This document shows, one piece after another, positions 49,468-62,900 of a stretch of DNA of 64,000 bases. The translations under genes and the position numbers were made by a program. The stretch is from contig CM055607.1 of NCBI GenBank assembly GCA_029379385.1, forward strand, positions 28,703,235 to 28,767,234, in the 5' to 3' direction. Below the pieces are notes generated by a model. The model made no database searches and had not been told where the DNA came from. It saw only the letters and a list, made by a program, of their open reading frames with translations. Source of the DNA: Quillaja saponaria (lineage: Eukaryota > Streptophyta > Magnoliopsida > Fabales > Quillajaceae). The stretch's first letter is position 1, and each line of letters begins with the position of its first letter.

Positions 49468-52065
49468 TGTAACTCCCCCAAAATTAATACCTAGATTAAT
49501 TATAAAATAAGTTATTATCTTATGAGTTATATGATTAAAATTTAATTATATATTATTTCATGTATAGGAATAGTACATGTACGTGTAAAATATGTATAAA
49601 AATATTTATAAGATACGTATTAGTATAAGAATAGTATATACGTATAAAAATATATATAGAATACGAGTAGTGTATATGTATACATACATGAACGTATATA
49701 TGTATACATACATGTATAAAAATATGGACACATGTAGGCATTGGAACAAAGATGAAAAAAAGCTATATGGTGGTGTTGAAAGAAAAAGAGAAAATAATAA
49801 ATATAGGTTTTTTGCTAGAAAATGAATTGTGATGTATTAGGTGTAAGAACCATGTTGAAAGAAGAAGATAAAATAATAAAATATAGGTTACTTGCTAGGA
49901 AAGGAAATGTGATGAATTAGGTGTAAGAAGGAGATTAAGTGTGGTAATTTGTAATTAATGAAGGGGTTTAGTTGTAATAAGGAGGAAAAGTTATAATAAT
50001 TAGGGGGCATGTGGAAGAAAGTTAGGACATAAAGTGGCAAGTAATAATTAACATAGAAAATTGGCTAGATAAGAGGAAGACAAATGTTAGGAAAAAAGAA
50101 CACATGTTAATTTAGAGAATGACAAGTAAGTGGTCGTATTTTTAGATAATTAAAGGGGTAAAATAGGAAATGAAACTTTTTCCTAAATCCTAATATTTGG
50201 CCATGCACTATAAATAGGAGGGAGGAGGTAGTGACCGAAAAAGGCATAGGAAAAGGTAGAGAAAAGTGAGAAAAAAAGTAAGAAAACAAAGAAAGTGAGA
50301 GAAATAGTAAGAAATAAAAGAAAAAGGTAAACCGTGAGTTAGGAAGGAGAAGGAGAGAACCGAGAGAGAATAGGAAGAAGGAGGCGTAGGAGAAGAAAAA
50401 AGGCTAAGGGTATTAGGCAAGTATTCATGTATTTCTTTGTTTTATTTTATCCTTGCTTTAAAAGTTACTTCCTTGTTACTCTTATATTCTTCAAGCTACT
50501 CTTACATCTTTCATGTATATGAGATGGTATATTTTATGAGAAAATAAACTATGTGTAACCAAAGAAAATGAAAGGTGTGGTATTTGCATGGTTTTGGCAC
50601 TTGTAGTCTAACTTGACATTATGTTGCTCAAATTATAAAATGGATTATATCTAAAGATGGTACAATGATGTGCCTAAAATCTTGCAGGGCGATATCTCAA
50701 GAGATGGCACTGAGATGTGCCGTAAGTCTTGAAAGGTGATGTCTCATGAGATGGTACCATAAGGTACTGTAAGTCTAGAGACAATGTCTTTTGAGATGGA
50801 TCCATATCTAAAAGAGGTGGTACAATGATGTGTCGAAAATCTAGCAGGACGATGTCTCATGAGATGGCACTGAAATGTGCCGTAAGTCTTGAAAGGCGAT
50901 GTCTCATGAGATGGTACAATAATGTGTCTTAAGTCTAGAGACGATGCCTCGGTTTGCATATTGGCAAGAAAAGTCTACAATAGAAAATGAGGAAAAATGA
51001 ATCCTGTTTAGGAAACTTAAAGGAAATAAGGGAAAAAAAAGGGCTAATTTTGCATTGCATATTCCTATATTTCTAAAACTGCCATCAAGAATCCTTCGTT
51101 GTTATGTATGAATGTTTGTTGAGGCTCGACTCATTTTTCTTCATCTTGATGTCCAGATTAATTAAGTACTATGGATGTGTATTGTTTTCTTTGGAGAAAG
51201 GCATGGTCTATGTAATGAGAAAAGATGGCAAGTGGTTTATTGAGAGAGGAATGGTCATGTAAAGACCCTTATTGTATAATTTGATAACTAGAGTTTTGAC
51301 TTAGATTTAGTGCCTTAGGAGGAAGCTTATTAGTATGTCCTCTATGATCAAAATCATACATGTATATATATAGGTAAGTAAGTGGATGTACTATGACTTT
51401 GTAACCTTTATGTTCAATTCGGCTAGGCAATTTTTTAAGAGAAAGAAAGGGTCAATTAACTATAGGATAAATGAAACCAATGGTAGAATCCAAAATAGGA
51501 AGAATTGGCTAAAATGTCTAGTACTAACCGGCCATAAGAGTCTAAAATCAGATAAATAAAATGAATAGTAACCTTAATAGGTAATTTGGTATGTAGTCTT
51601 AATAAGAAAGTATCAACAAGGTTATAATTAAATTAGGATGTAAAGGAAATCTAAGTCTTAGGTGTAGCCGAGAAAGGAGATAGAAGAAATAAGGATGAAA
51701 TGCTAGGAGTTACTAAGAAATTAGGAATAAGAATTAATCTAAGGGAATAAGAATTAATCTAAGTCTTGAATAAGGTAATTGATGTAATATGAAAAATTAA
51801 ATATCACTTAATAAGATTAGTTTAAATTTGGTCAAGGAAGAAAATGGAAAGAAATTTGGTAAATTGGATTCAATGAATTCGGCCATGAAAGATTAAAAAG
51901 AAAAAAGAAAAATTTAGGTGAAGCAATGTTCTAGGGTGGTTTAAGAATTTGAAGTATAAAAGGAAGATTTTAGTCTCTTGGATAATTAAGGGGTAATTAC
52001 AAATTAATTTAAGTATTAAGATATTAATTAATTGAAGTATAGGATTAGGAAAGTATGGTGTTACA
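49468..52065 (+). mobile_element. Solo LTR, 2.6 kb, in an intron
   Basis: Starts TGTAAC and ends GTTACA, a perfect 6-bp terminal inverted repeat beginning TG and ending CA as in LTRs. The flanks CTGGT (49463-49467) and CTAGT (52066-52070) are a 5-bp target duplication with one mismatch. A TATAAATA box at 50209-50216, followed by a purine-rich leader, marks a promoter inside it (U3/R boundary). No gag, pol or second LTR is present, so recombination to a solo LTR is the simplest reading. It contains a tandem array at 50656-50957. Same strand as the host gene. Confidence 0.72.
50656..50957 (+). repeat. 47-bp tandem repeat with 160-bp higher-order duplication
   Basis: The GATGG(T/C)AC anchor recurs at 50656, 50703, 50750, 50795 (variant), 50816 (variant), 50863 and 50910, spaced about 47 bp. 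The first three units recur exactly 160 bp later (50656/50816, 50703/50863, 50750/50910), so a 160-bp block was itself duplicated. Common core GATGTCTCATGAGATGG. It lies downstream of the LTR TATA box. Confidence 0.8.
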
Positions 52066-52383
52066 CTAGTGACATATAAAATTATTAAATATTGTTGTCA
52101 TTATATAAAATGGTAACTTATATCTTTGGAAATTTTCGTTACAGGATGAAAGAAGAGGTTGTAGAGCATAACAGTGCACGGATTTAACATAAAGAAGAAA
52201 AGAAAAGAGAAAAGGAAAACAGTGAAAGCACTATTTGGATTTCTCTCTAAGAAATCCTAACTTCTACAGAATGTTTTTGTTTTGGTCGCTGGAGACAATT
52301 AATTTTTCAGCTACTGAAATTAAAGTGTGGTTCTTATTTTCAAATTAAATTTAGATCAAGTATCAGGTTCAAATCCAGTGATA

Positions 52384-52455
52384 CATGCCATGGCCCAATG
52401 GATAAGGCACTGGTCTATGGAACCAGAGATTCTGGGTTCGTTCTCCAATGGAATC
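52384..52455 (+). pseudogene. tRNA-like sequence, degenerate
   Basis: A 72-nt cloverleaf-like stretch with D-arm TGGCCCAATGGATAAGGC, a perfect 5-bp anticodon stem CTGGT/ACCAG around loop CTATGGA (nominal anticodon ATG), and a T-arm with GGGTTCG. The acceptor stem pairs at only 5 of 7 positions and the T-stem is imperfect. The body resembles plant arginine tRNAs, but the anticodon does not. Most likely a tRNA pseudogene or SINE head rather than a working tRNA. Confidence 0.5.
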
Positions 52456-55400
52456 GATCTTACCTTCTTTATTTACTTATAAAAATAAAAAATAAAAAAC
52501 CTTTATGAAGGAAGGTGTAAGAATTTAGACTTTTTGGATTCAGGATTTGGCTAATACTGGTGAATTGAGATTTTAAGCTTGTAATTGTCAAAGGTGCTAG
52601 AAGTGCATGTTTGGTGTTATCAAGATATTTAGATCTTCTAGTTGAAATGAAGAATGAACTTTTAGATCTATCTGAAGTTCTTGTTTAACTTTTAGCAGTC
52701 ATTGAATGGGTGGTGAAGCTTCTGATATCTGACTGTCTCAAGTTTGTGATGGACATGATAGATACTGTTTTCACAATAATTAACATAGACGTCTTTAAAT
52801 TGTGTAAGTGCTATTATCATGAATTACTTGAAATGACTTTTGTCAAATCATCTTTTAGTCTAAAATAGAAGATCGTGTGTACATATATTATTTATATTAT
52901 ATATATAATAACAGCATGTAGATGATGCAATTGAGGTACTAGTCTGCTTTTCTCCTTGAATCATCTCTAACCTTTTAGAGGCTTCAATTATGCACTGCGG
53001 TGGAGCAGAAAAAGTCGACTTTTACATGCTAAAGGATTGGAGCAAGTACTTAAATGGTTGCAAGAGATAAATGAGCATTATGGGCATGCTAAAGATGAGG
53101 CAGATCCTATACCTGGTGCATACGTCTGTGTTTACCTAATATCTAATTTGTCTAGTGCTCTATTTATCATGATATGTTTTGTTTATGTCATGGAAGACAG
53201 ACTCAAAGATTGTCAAGTCTGGGATGTTGCTACTCTCTTCTTGCTGGAAGCATTACAGCACTCTATTGCACTTGGAAGATCATAAATTTTCTCAGCAATA
53301 CAAAGAACTGTTGGACCACTACTTATCTGGCATTCAGGTTCTGTGCAGAAGCTTATTAGTTTCATAAACTAGATGTTAACACACTTTTTTCCCTGTTTAC
53401 TTCAAATGGCAAGACAGCGCAGTTTTTTTACCGCCTGTCAAATCAATATCTATCATTATCATTTTGTTGGTAAGAAAAGGATTAATGAATAGAGTAATGT
53501 GGTATATCTACCTGAAAGAGGATGTAACTCTTGATAGTCCGGTTGAGAGGAGTTCGTGTTCAAGCTTTAATGTGTTTAAATAGGAAAATTAGGTTGAAGT
53601 CATCTTCTTGTGTAAAATGGAATATTGTAATAAATGCTCTGCTCAGTTAGCATCTGCTAAATGTACTTATCTTATGAGATGCACTAACTGGATTTCAAGC
53701 CTACCTAGTTTTAACTGATATAGCTACAACTTTATGATATACTATTCTGATTGAAAGTAATGAATGCATAATTGCATCTGAAGATTTTTGACACTTTGGT
53801 GACTGCCTAATGTTTATGGATTTGCTACTGTTTACTCAGAATGAACAGCTACACAAAGTTTGGAACCTCTCTTTTGATTTGTGTTTGGAATTGTATGATC
53901 TGGAAAGACACAAAATTTCTTAGCCATCGCTGAGTAAAAGGATATCTTTGTTTAATTAGGTAAAAGGGTAAAACATTGCTAAACTTATAAAGCTGACAGT
54001 TATATAGACTGACTTTTATTCAAACTTAGATTGGCTAATTAATTAATGTTTGACTACCTAGTAGTGACATTAACTAAATTAGGAAATCTCTAAATTTATA
54101 GTGGCAACTAGGAGGAGTTCTGTATATCCAAAGAGCTCTGTTGGACTGGTCCCATGATCACTGGGATTTAGCTCAGCATGCAAAGGCTGATACACTGATT
54201 ATTATTACTATAGAAAAATCAATTCTTATAAGAATATCAGGAAATGATGACATGCTTTTAATTTACTTTTTCTTATTACTGGTTAGTGGTTATAATACTT
54301 TTTGTTCTCCTTTCAAGTCTTTTTCTCATTGTATTTCATTTTATGGTGTTGTTTACTTGCTGATAAACCAAAAAGAATGCAGTATTTTGCAGACAACCTA
54401 GCTGGTGGGCATGCTGACAACAAGGATAATGGAGTAGAGACCAGAAAGTTTTTTGTGAATTGTTTATGCCTTTTATTGGGGAGTTTAAACAGTAAGAAGT
54501 ATGAAAGCACAGTGTCAGAATATGGGATGCAGCTATCACGTATTCTTTTACCCCAGGTACATATGTTAAAGGTCATGATTCATGAGTAAACATACTGTAG
54601 ATACTAGATATTTTCCTAAACAAGAGCATTATACCTTTAGATAATCATGTAAATTGTGGTGACTGGCAATATATTATTTGCGAAGTTTTGCTCCTTACTG
54701 TGCCGAATTTACAACCCACTCAAAGCTTGCTTGTTAATGCTATCAATTTGAACCCAGGAAGTTGGAGAGCTCTGGGTTGTTCTGACATGTGCTGGATGTG
54801 CTCATGGTCCTGATGCAACAATAATGCACCAGGCATGTTAAAATCAAGAGATCAATGTTTACTTTCTGGATGTGTGGTATACTTGTTCCTGACATGCACA
54901 GGACACTGATGTGAGATCCATTGAATCTTCTAAAATAAATTGATTAATGTATTAGCATATGGTTTAGCATCCTCTGTGAAAGCTTGAGGCCATAAATTGA
55001 TGGCAGAAGCCCAGTTTCAAAAATGGGTGATAAGTCCTGGTATCAGACTGAAACATTGTGGTTTGGCGACATTGCAGCCAAGAATTTTTGAACATGTAGT
55101 GATCATACTGTTACATAAAATATGTGGTCCAAGCTAGTTGATAGATAATGCTGTCAGCTATCAACTTATAACCCAAGTAATGTATGACATTGGTAGTTGG
55201 CCAAGGTCCACTAAGTATTTGGAACTAGCTACAGATGCGATAATTAACAGGTATTGCCACCTGCCGCGATTGACTAGGTTTTAATTATACTACATATTGA
55301 GGCAGGTTGACTGATTTCTTTCTATATTTGTAAGATTGATATTGTGGGAAATATTTAATTCATTAAGCCATGTTGGAAGCATTTGTATACTGAGCTTTAC

Positions 55401-58399
55401 TTTAGAGCTTTATTTGGATTTTTTTTCCTGTATCTTTATTTTCCTCTTTCTCTTTTTGAAGCTTCATTGTGCTGATGAAGGCTTGATAGTTGGGGATGTT
55501 TCCATGATTAAGACTATCATTATGAACCCAAATTGTTCTGCAGGAAGTGGACTCGCTGACACTGCACAGGTGGACGCTGTGATATCCTTTCTGCTTCACC
55601 TTCTGGATGAGAGGGATGGCACAGCAAGAGCTGTTGTGTTGCTGATAGCTGAATACTGCTCAATGTATTATGTTCTTTTTTTTTTCTATCCAATGCTAAG
55701 TGGCACCACTTTTATTTCCATTCTTTCTATTGATATTTAAAACTGATATGCTTAAATTACACAACAGGAGGAAAGATGATCAGTGCCTTAAAGACGTCTT
55801 AAAGCGCCTTTCTTCTGGAAATGTTATACAGAGGAGGAACGCTATTGATGTTATATCAGAACTGATTCACATATCATCTGATTCAGCAGATGTATCTCCT
55901 CATCTGCCATGGAATGACTGCAGCTGCAGCTACAGTTAGTTTAGTTGTTTGGATACTCATTTCATTTATTTATTAATATATTTTCTTCCTATTATGCAGG
56001 CAAGATATAGCCAACCACTTGTTAGAGTGCCTTGAAGATGAAGAAGTTGTAATTCAAGAACAGGCATCCAATCTACTTTTAATGATAGGTTTGTCTTGTG
56101 AATTAGAAATTGTTTATATTACTTGTTTGTAAATATGTTTTACAGTGGTTATCAAAAAATAATAATCAGTTTTACAGTATTTCAAAAATTTGTTCATAAT
56201 CTTTGGTTGATCATGATGCTAAGAAATTGGTTGATAAAGAACGCTGAAAATATGCAATTTATATTCCTTTTTTTCTTTTCCTCAGAAAAATTTGTAAGCC
56301 TAGGTTGAGATAATCTGTTATAAAAATATATACTAAAAAATAGTTGTTGCATGGAAATTATAACGTGATAGTTATATAGTTTTCTGAATATATGTTAATG
56401 TTAATATCTATATAAAGAGAGGAGTAACTTCTTTGATGTTTATTTTAATTTGTTGTTAACTCAAGATTTTGGAGACTTCACCACTTCTCTACCCATGTCT
56501 CTCAAATACACAAACATCTTAAACCCTGCCTATTGTAGTGTGAAGCTGTTACATTTTATTCGTAAGCATTCCATTTACTTAATGGAATTTAGTAGAGATT
56601 ATTTTAATTCATGCATTAGTTTTGCTACTTGAAATTTTAGTTTGACAGGTTGGACGAATCTTCTCTTTATGCATTAGACCCACTACTAATGGGCCTGAAG
56701 TTTCATATGCAAATATAGCAAATAACTCTCATGCATGATGGGCTGCTGGTGTGACTGAATGGGCCATACACATACCAAGTGCAAAAAAGTATACGAGCTC
56801 AAAAACACACACAAATATATATATATATATATCCAATGAAACCTCTATGTTGGAATTTTTCAGAGAAATGCTTGATTTATTGGCGTTGAAGCACTATGGC
56901 TGAGGGAAGCTACTATACTTTATCATTGCGGTGGATACTGCTTTCTCTTTGAAAAAATGATCCCACCATGTTCCAACTGAATAAATTCTTCGTGCTGAGT
57001 AGCTTTTTGACCAAGTCTATTTCACTGATAGCAGTGTTTTCTGACTTTTTTCAGATTTCGGAAGCTTGTTTACTGCCTTGAAAGACTACGTGCAGTGGTC
57101 ATGTAGAGTTATGTGGTCTCATAATGCAATTTTCAAGTGGATAAATATCTCCTCTAGAGAGTAATTGTGTGATTCTTTCTTAAATATCTATGTATTATGT
57201 TTTCTTTCAGTCTCTGTTCTCTCTTTCTTCTTGATGCACCACTCCCCTCCCCTTTTTGTAATAGTATACATTTTAATTTGCTATACAGATAAAAACACAT
57301 ATGTATATGGGTTCATATTTTTGGTTCAAACTCTTGCAACTTTTCCAAATCCATCGATTGTGATGTCAAAATAAATTATACCCAATACATAGGAAATGAA
57401 TATGACCATATAACAATGGAAAACTATAATCTATTTGTTTCCTTTGTTATTGCTTTTGGATTGTGACATGTCACATGTCTAAGTTACTTGATTATTCTTG
57501 CAGACCCTTCTCTTGTTTTGCCTGGACCAGTTGGCCTTATTTACTCTACAGATGGAAGTGTTCAATCATCTGCTGGTGATGCCATGATTCAGGTGCTCAA
57601 ATATCATAACCTGAAAGCTGACGTAATATGCATGCTGCTTGATAACCTTAGGTATCTTGCTCTTTTCTCTCGCTTCCTCATCTTCTCAGTTTCCAAACTT
57701 AATAAAACAAAAAAGTATTTTGTTTCAAGAATTATAGTGAGTTAAAAAGCTGTGTTTTTGCCAATCATATGTTATACTTAAGTTTCATCTATTTTTCTTG
57801 TTTTACCACCCAATCCTTGCAGCAACCTCAGCCAAAGCCTAGATAGCCAAAAAACTACAAGAGATAAAGGAGGTGTGTTTCTTAACTCTGTTGGGGCAAT
57901 TCTGCAGATTATGCAAGAGTGTAGTTCCATTGGCTCCCTAGTTTTGTAGTTTCCATTGATTGTATGTTTGATTTTCTTTTCTATAAATCAAAATGAAATC
58001 GGTTTTATTACATAACCTCTCTATATATGTGAGTGTATGTATTTAACATTTATATGTATATGAAGTGTTATACTTTTTGTAATTTATCATGGAATATATA
58101 TAGTTTGTGTACTGCGGCCATTCTTTTTTCTGTATTTTCCTTTTCTTGGATATGAACAATGGATCCAATTTGTTCTCATCCTACTTGTTTGTCGGTAGCA
58201 GGATCAGAGTTGGAAGTGATCAAGTACTCAGACTGACCCCAGAGTGGTCTAAAAGTGTAAGATTGGTTATGCAACTATAAATATAATTAATTTTTTAAAC
58301 TGAAGCATTATGGCTACAATTTTCTGTTTTATTTTTTCTTTTCATTGTTTAATGTAGTAGTTAAATTTTTTTTATATGAAGAAATAAATGAATCTTATG

Positions 58400-58551
58400 A
58401 AGTGTCAGTGGCCAATTGGCCCAGATGCACCTTCAAGTCCCTATCCACAGGGTCTAAGGTTCCACTCCCGTGGAGCCTACATGGGAGTTTATTACCTGCC
58501 ACCAACACCCCCCTCCCCCCCCCCCCCCCAAAAAAAAAAAAAAAAAAAAAA
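58400..58551 (+). mobile_element. SINE-like unit with tRNA-type B box and poly-A tail
   Basis: GTGGCCAATTGGCCCAGATG resembles a tRNA-derived head, and GGTTCCACTCCC matches a polymerase III B box (GGTTCNANTCC). A short body (GTGGAGCCTACATGGGAG, CTACCTGCCACC-like) follows, then a C-rich stretch and 22 A (58530-58551). Tail and B box together suggest a tRNA-derived plant SINE. Target duplications were not resolved. Confidence 0.45.
58515..58551 (+). repeat. C15-A22 double homopolymer
   Basis: Fifteen C (58515-58529) run directly into 22 A (58530-58551), the tail of the SINE-like unit. Both lengths are prone to error. Confidence 0.9.
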
Positions 58552-59929
58552 GAGTCAAGTTTCATGCTTATTTTAGTTCAACTCTTTCATTTGTTACCAA
58601 ATTGGATTTCGGGATATGTTGTCCCCTAGCTTAGGTTTTCCTGGAACTGATTACGCAGGTTTACATTTCCCATGCTTCTAGTGGTTTTCTGTAATGCGAG
58701 GAAGGAAATATTGATCTTATTTTGTAGTATTTTTGTGTGTGCAATAAGTTTTAGCTTTTGCAACTGTTTTGCGTATCTTTGTGTCATAAAATTAACGTAC
58801 CGTTAAATATGAGTCACACATTTGCATTATAGAATTTTTCTGCCACGTGAACACTAAAGATTTGTTAGATTCCTGATTTATATTATTGAACACTTGGCAA
58901 ATGCTGCTGAGAAAGTTATCCATCATGTTCTGTTCAATGTGAAACGACAGAAAGAGTGAGTAAATGTACTAATTTGATTGACAATAATGCTTCTCCTTTT
59001 TCTTTAAAGATCACCAAGGTTCTTTAAATCTTCAACAATGCAATGACCTGTTACGTGATCAGTTATCCATAGCCATGCCATGAGCTTCGTGGTATGAACT
59101 GTGCCATTTAAAATTTGTGTCTGTTGGACACTGCCTATTCTATAACCGAGCATACCTTTGAAATGCACAGTTTGGACACATAATTTTATGAGATACTTGT
59201 CTCGTAATTTGTTGAGCCAACAACTGATTGGGGCGGATATGTTCCAGTTCAGTTAGCTGTCTGCTTTGTTGAAGAAACAGAGAATTGTATTACAAGATAA
59301 TATGGGGACATACTGATAACATATCTTACATGCTTACACATACCATCTCTTCATTTATATTTCTCAATTTAGTATTTGAAACTTGTTATTAGTCTCTTAG
59401 CCAATGGAAAGATGAATAGTATTTCTCATTTTAGTATTTTAACTCTACCTTTCATAAATGGTCTCATGATGCTGAAATCATTTTCAATTTGGACAGTAGG
59501 AGTCTGGGAGATAAAGTGGGTTATTTTCATTGACATTAAATGTTACGGGTTTAACACCTGGAATGTCCATTAAGCTGCAAGTAATCATTATAAGGATGGT
59601 GGTGGGCTAACATGATGTTGCGATCATGTTAAGGGTCATTTTCAGAAAGGCCAATTAGGGCTAACACCTGGAATGTCTGTTGAGCTTCCAAAGTGGAAGT
59701 CTTTGCAAGATAGCATAGTCATGGTGGTGGTAAATGAGCAAATAATAATAACAGCAACTATCTCATTTCTTTCTGACTTTAAGTTTCATTATCGGGCAAG
59801 TTCAGGGTCTACCACCTCAAGGTTCTTCTTCTCTCTTCTTTGGATGTAAGATACCCTTAAGTGCAGTTATTTAATTCAATTTATTTTGTCTATGTGAGTA
59901 TTCTTTAGGATAATTTGAATTAGTTTTGC

Positions 59930-59985
59930 TAGGATTCGTGTAGCTGACCCCAAATTATTGAGATTTAGGCATCTTTCTTCGTGTT
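59930..59985 (-). mobile_element. Retroelement 3'-end fragment
   Basis: On the minus strand CTCAATAATTTGGGGTCAGC followed by TACACGAATCC matches a widespread plant RTE-LINE/SINE 3' end (TTTGGGGTCAGCTACATG type). Only a few dozen bases can be recognised. Confidence 0.45.
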
Positions 59986-62900
59986 GTTAAGTTATATAGT
60001 TGCTTCCGATCTGATCAATATGGTCTTGATAGTTTATTTCTGAAGCTACACATTCTGACAAAATCACCTGGTGGATTCCCAATAGGCAAACCTTGCCAAT
60101 GAGTTCAGAAACTGGAGGTTATAGATGACCCAGGGCTCATTGTTTCTGGTTTAAAATCAAATGAATAGGTTGCTTTTATGAACATGCTATCCTTAGTAGA
60201 TGTTCACTTCAATTTCTTGTCAGATGCCTAAACTCTTCCATAGAAATGCTAAAGCTTTATGAGTTTCCCTACAGTACTAATCCACATAATTCTGCTGTTT
60301 GGTTTTTAACTTTTTTTCTGTTGATAACTGACTTTAGTAATCATTGCTCATTAATGTGATCGGTAAGACTCGTATTGGTCCTTTGTTGCTTTTCAAACAA
60401 CTAAAATCAATGTGAAAACCAACTGTATGTTTTTGAATAAAGGTGAATTGCAACAAATCTTTCATGTTTGTGTCATGAAGAAAATAAACTATTCTCCACT
60501 AGTCTTTTTTTTGGATATGTGTGAGAATTGAATTGAAAATCTTATTTTACTGTTCAAGGTATTATTTTCTTGTCTGTGATATATTCTACTTTCTGTTCAT
60601 GGGATTGATGGAAGTTCCTCATCCAGATGGGAGAGGTGGGCCAGTACAAATAATGACACAGCAGAAATGCATCAATCTCTATTTGAGCACCTTTGCCCAT
60701 TACTCATTATTAAGATACTTCCGCTGAAAGTTTTTAATGACCTCAATTTGTCAACATTGTATGGTCATCAGAGTCAAGATATAATGCTTGGTATGTGTTT
60801 GTACTATCCAATGCCCCATTTGTTTGTGTTTGTTTATGATCCAAATCCAAGTCATTTGAAATTATACTTGCCATAAATATGAACGGTATTTTGGAAGTAC
60901 AAGATGTAGTGGTTTTTTCTTTCCCAATTACAGCCTGTTTCTTAATAGGCCTTTCCTTATATTAATTTTCATCCTGCTAAATTTTATGTGATATTGAATT
61001 ATTGATGTCTGGGTAATGTGATAATAAATTAATAATGTTATGTGCTTCTAAATATGAAATGGTTGTTTAGTCACATGTTGGAGCATACTGCTAATTTACT
61101 TTGCAATTTTTTTTGGTCTCTTATACTCAATACTCTCGAGGAGGAGCCCTCTTTAAACATTTCTGAACATTAATTTAGCAGTTGACAGTTCAAGGGAATG
61201 AAAAGAAGGGTAAAATGAAGAAGATAGATAAATTATAAACAGTTACATTCTTTTACACTTATTGCATTGAAGTTATTTATCCATTCCAAATTGTTGACAT
61301 GGGTGCAAAAAGGATCACACAAGTTTGTCTCTTTCCAGACAATAATCTGTCTTTGTAATATTGAAGGTCATTTATACCTTTTGCTTCTTATGTGAGGCAA
61401 TTTCAGGGTATGGTGACACTGACAACAGTGATGAATGCATTGCTGCTCTCCTTCTAAACAGGTTGGACCATGAGTATAAATGTTATGTACTTCAGTAAAC
61501 TGAATGTGAAATAGTTATATATGCCCTGATATTTTATTTATTGCGGGGCATTTTGTAAGTTTGAATGTGAAGATGTGCGGAAGCTTTCTGCTGAGTTCTG
61601 TAGGCGCATTCATCCCCAAGTAAATACGATTGACTTTTCCTGGCTTTATTTACTTTGCCTGCATATTGCGGGAAGACCAATTAAGTCTTTATGCTTATTT
61701 TATTAATTAAATGATGCATACCTTGGTTTTACATGCTGGAGACAATGCATTGTCATATAGTCTATTGAAAGATTCTGGAGCATTCTATTAAAAGCATGAC
61801 TGAAACTGTCAGATGATTCCTCAGCTTGAGCAACGTATAAAGGATTTTATTTATTTAAGTGTTACTCAATAGAGGTTGAGTGGTTCAAAAGCAAGTCTTC
61901 TCCATGTCCTTTACCTACTGTTCACATTGATCAACTTCTCTGATGCTAAGTTTTCCCTTTAAAATCCTTTTCTTCTCCTTTGCTATTTTACATTTGAAAC
62001 TATGTTCTTCTCCACTAATAGTAGATAAAATCCTCTTGGGATTTATTTGAAACTTTTCTTGTATACACTACCTTAAAACTTGGCACTTTTTTTATTATGT
62101 GTGGGGGATGGGTGTGGGGAGGGGAGGGGGTGAAAAGAGATGCTTGTACTCTTAAATTTTTTGGGTATTGAAGAGTATGGGTGCTTGGCATGAAACATTT
62201 TTTAGTCTACCAAACTAAATTGTGCTTCAACTTCCTTATGGAGAAGAAGACTAGATGAATCATGTTATGCTGGCAAAGTTAAACCTCCTTTAATTTTACT
62301 TAATACACGACAGAAGAACAACGACATACAGATGCACACTCCTCCATGTGAAATATTCATCTTCATTGGAGCAGGAATCAAGACTGATAGGAAGCAAGCA
62401 ACTGATTGATTGTGCATTCGTCCATTTTCTGTTCACAATTTTTATGTAAACCTTCTATTTTATACCAAATAATCTGTTCATCTTCTGATTCTGTAGGTGT
62501 TGCTTCCATATCTTTGCTCCCAACTGCAGCATGCTACTGGTTCCGAGGACATAATGACATTAAATGCTTGTAAGCTTGTTTATTTTCAATTTGTACTTCT
62601 CTTGTGGTAATTACTTTCTTTGGTCAAAACTTATATAGTCATGTTTGATTTTGGAAGCTTTATTGTTGTCATATGTTCCGATTCCTAGCATTGTCTGTTC
62701 CATTAATCTGTAGCTAATCTGAAGGTTCCTTTGGGTTTATTACAGGTCAGAGGCAAGAAGTCATTTTCTCACCCTGCCATGCTTGAAGTTAGAAAAATGA
62801 TTGAAACCGTTCTGTTATGGCCTTCACTGGATGGGGATCCAGGTCTGAAACCACATAATTTCCAAATTTAAATTAGCTTTATAATATATATATATAATTC

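Noticed and set aside
49553..49825. Tyr/Ile/His-rich frames on both strands
   Set aside because: Produced by TATACATA-type simple sequence at the start of the solo LTR.
50656..50957. CRISPR-like regular repeat spacing
   Set aside because: Units are contiguous diverged tandem repeats without unique spacers, in a plant LTR; not a CRISPR array.
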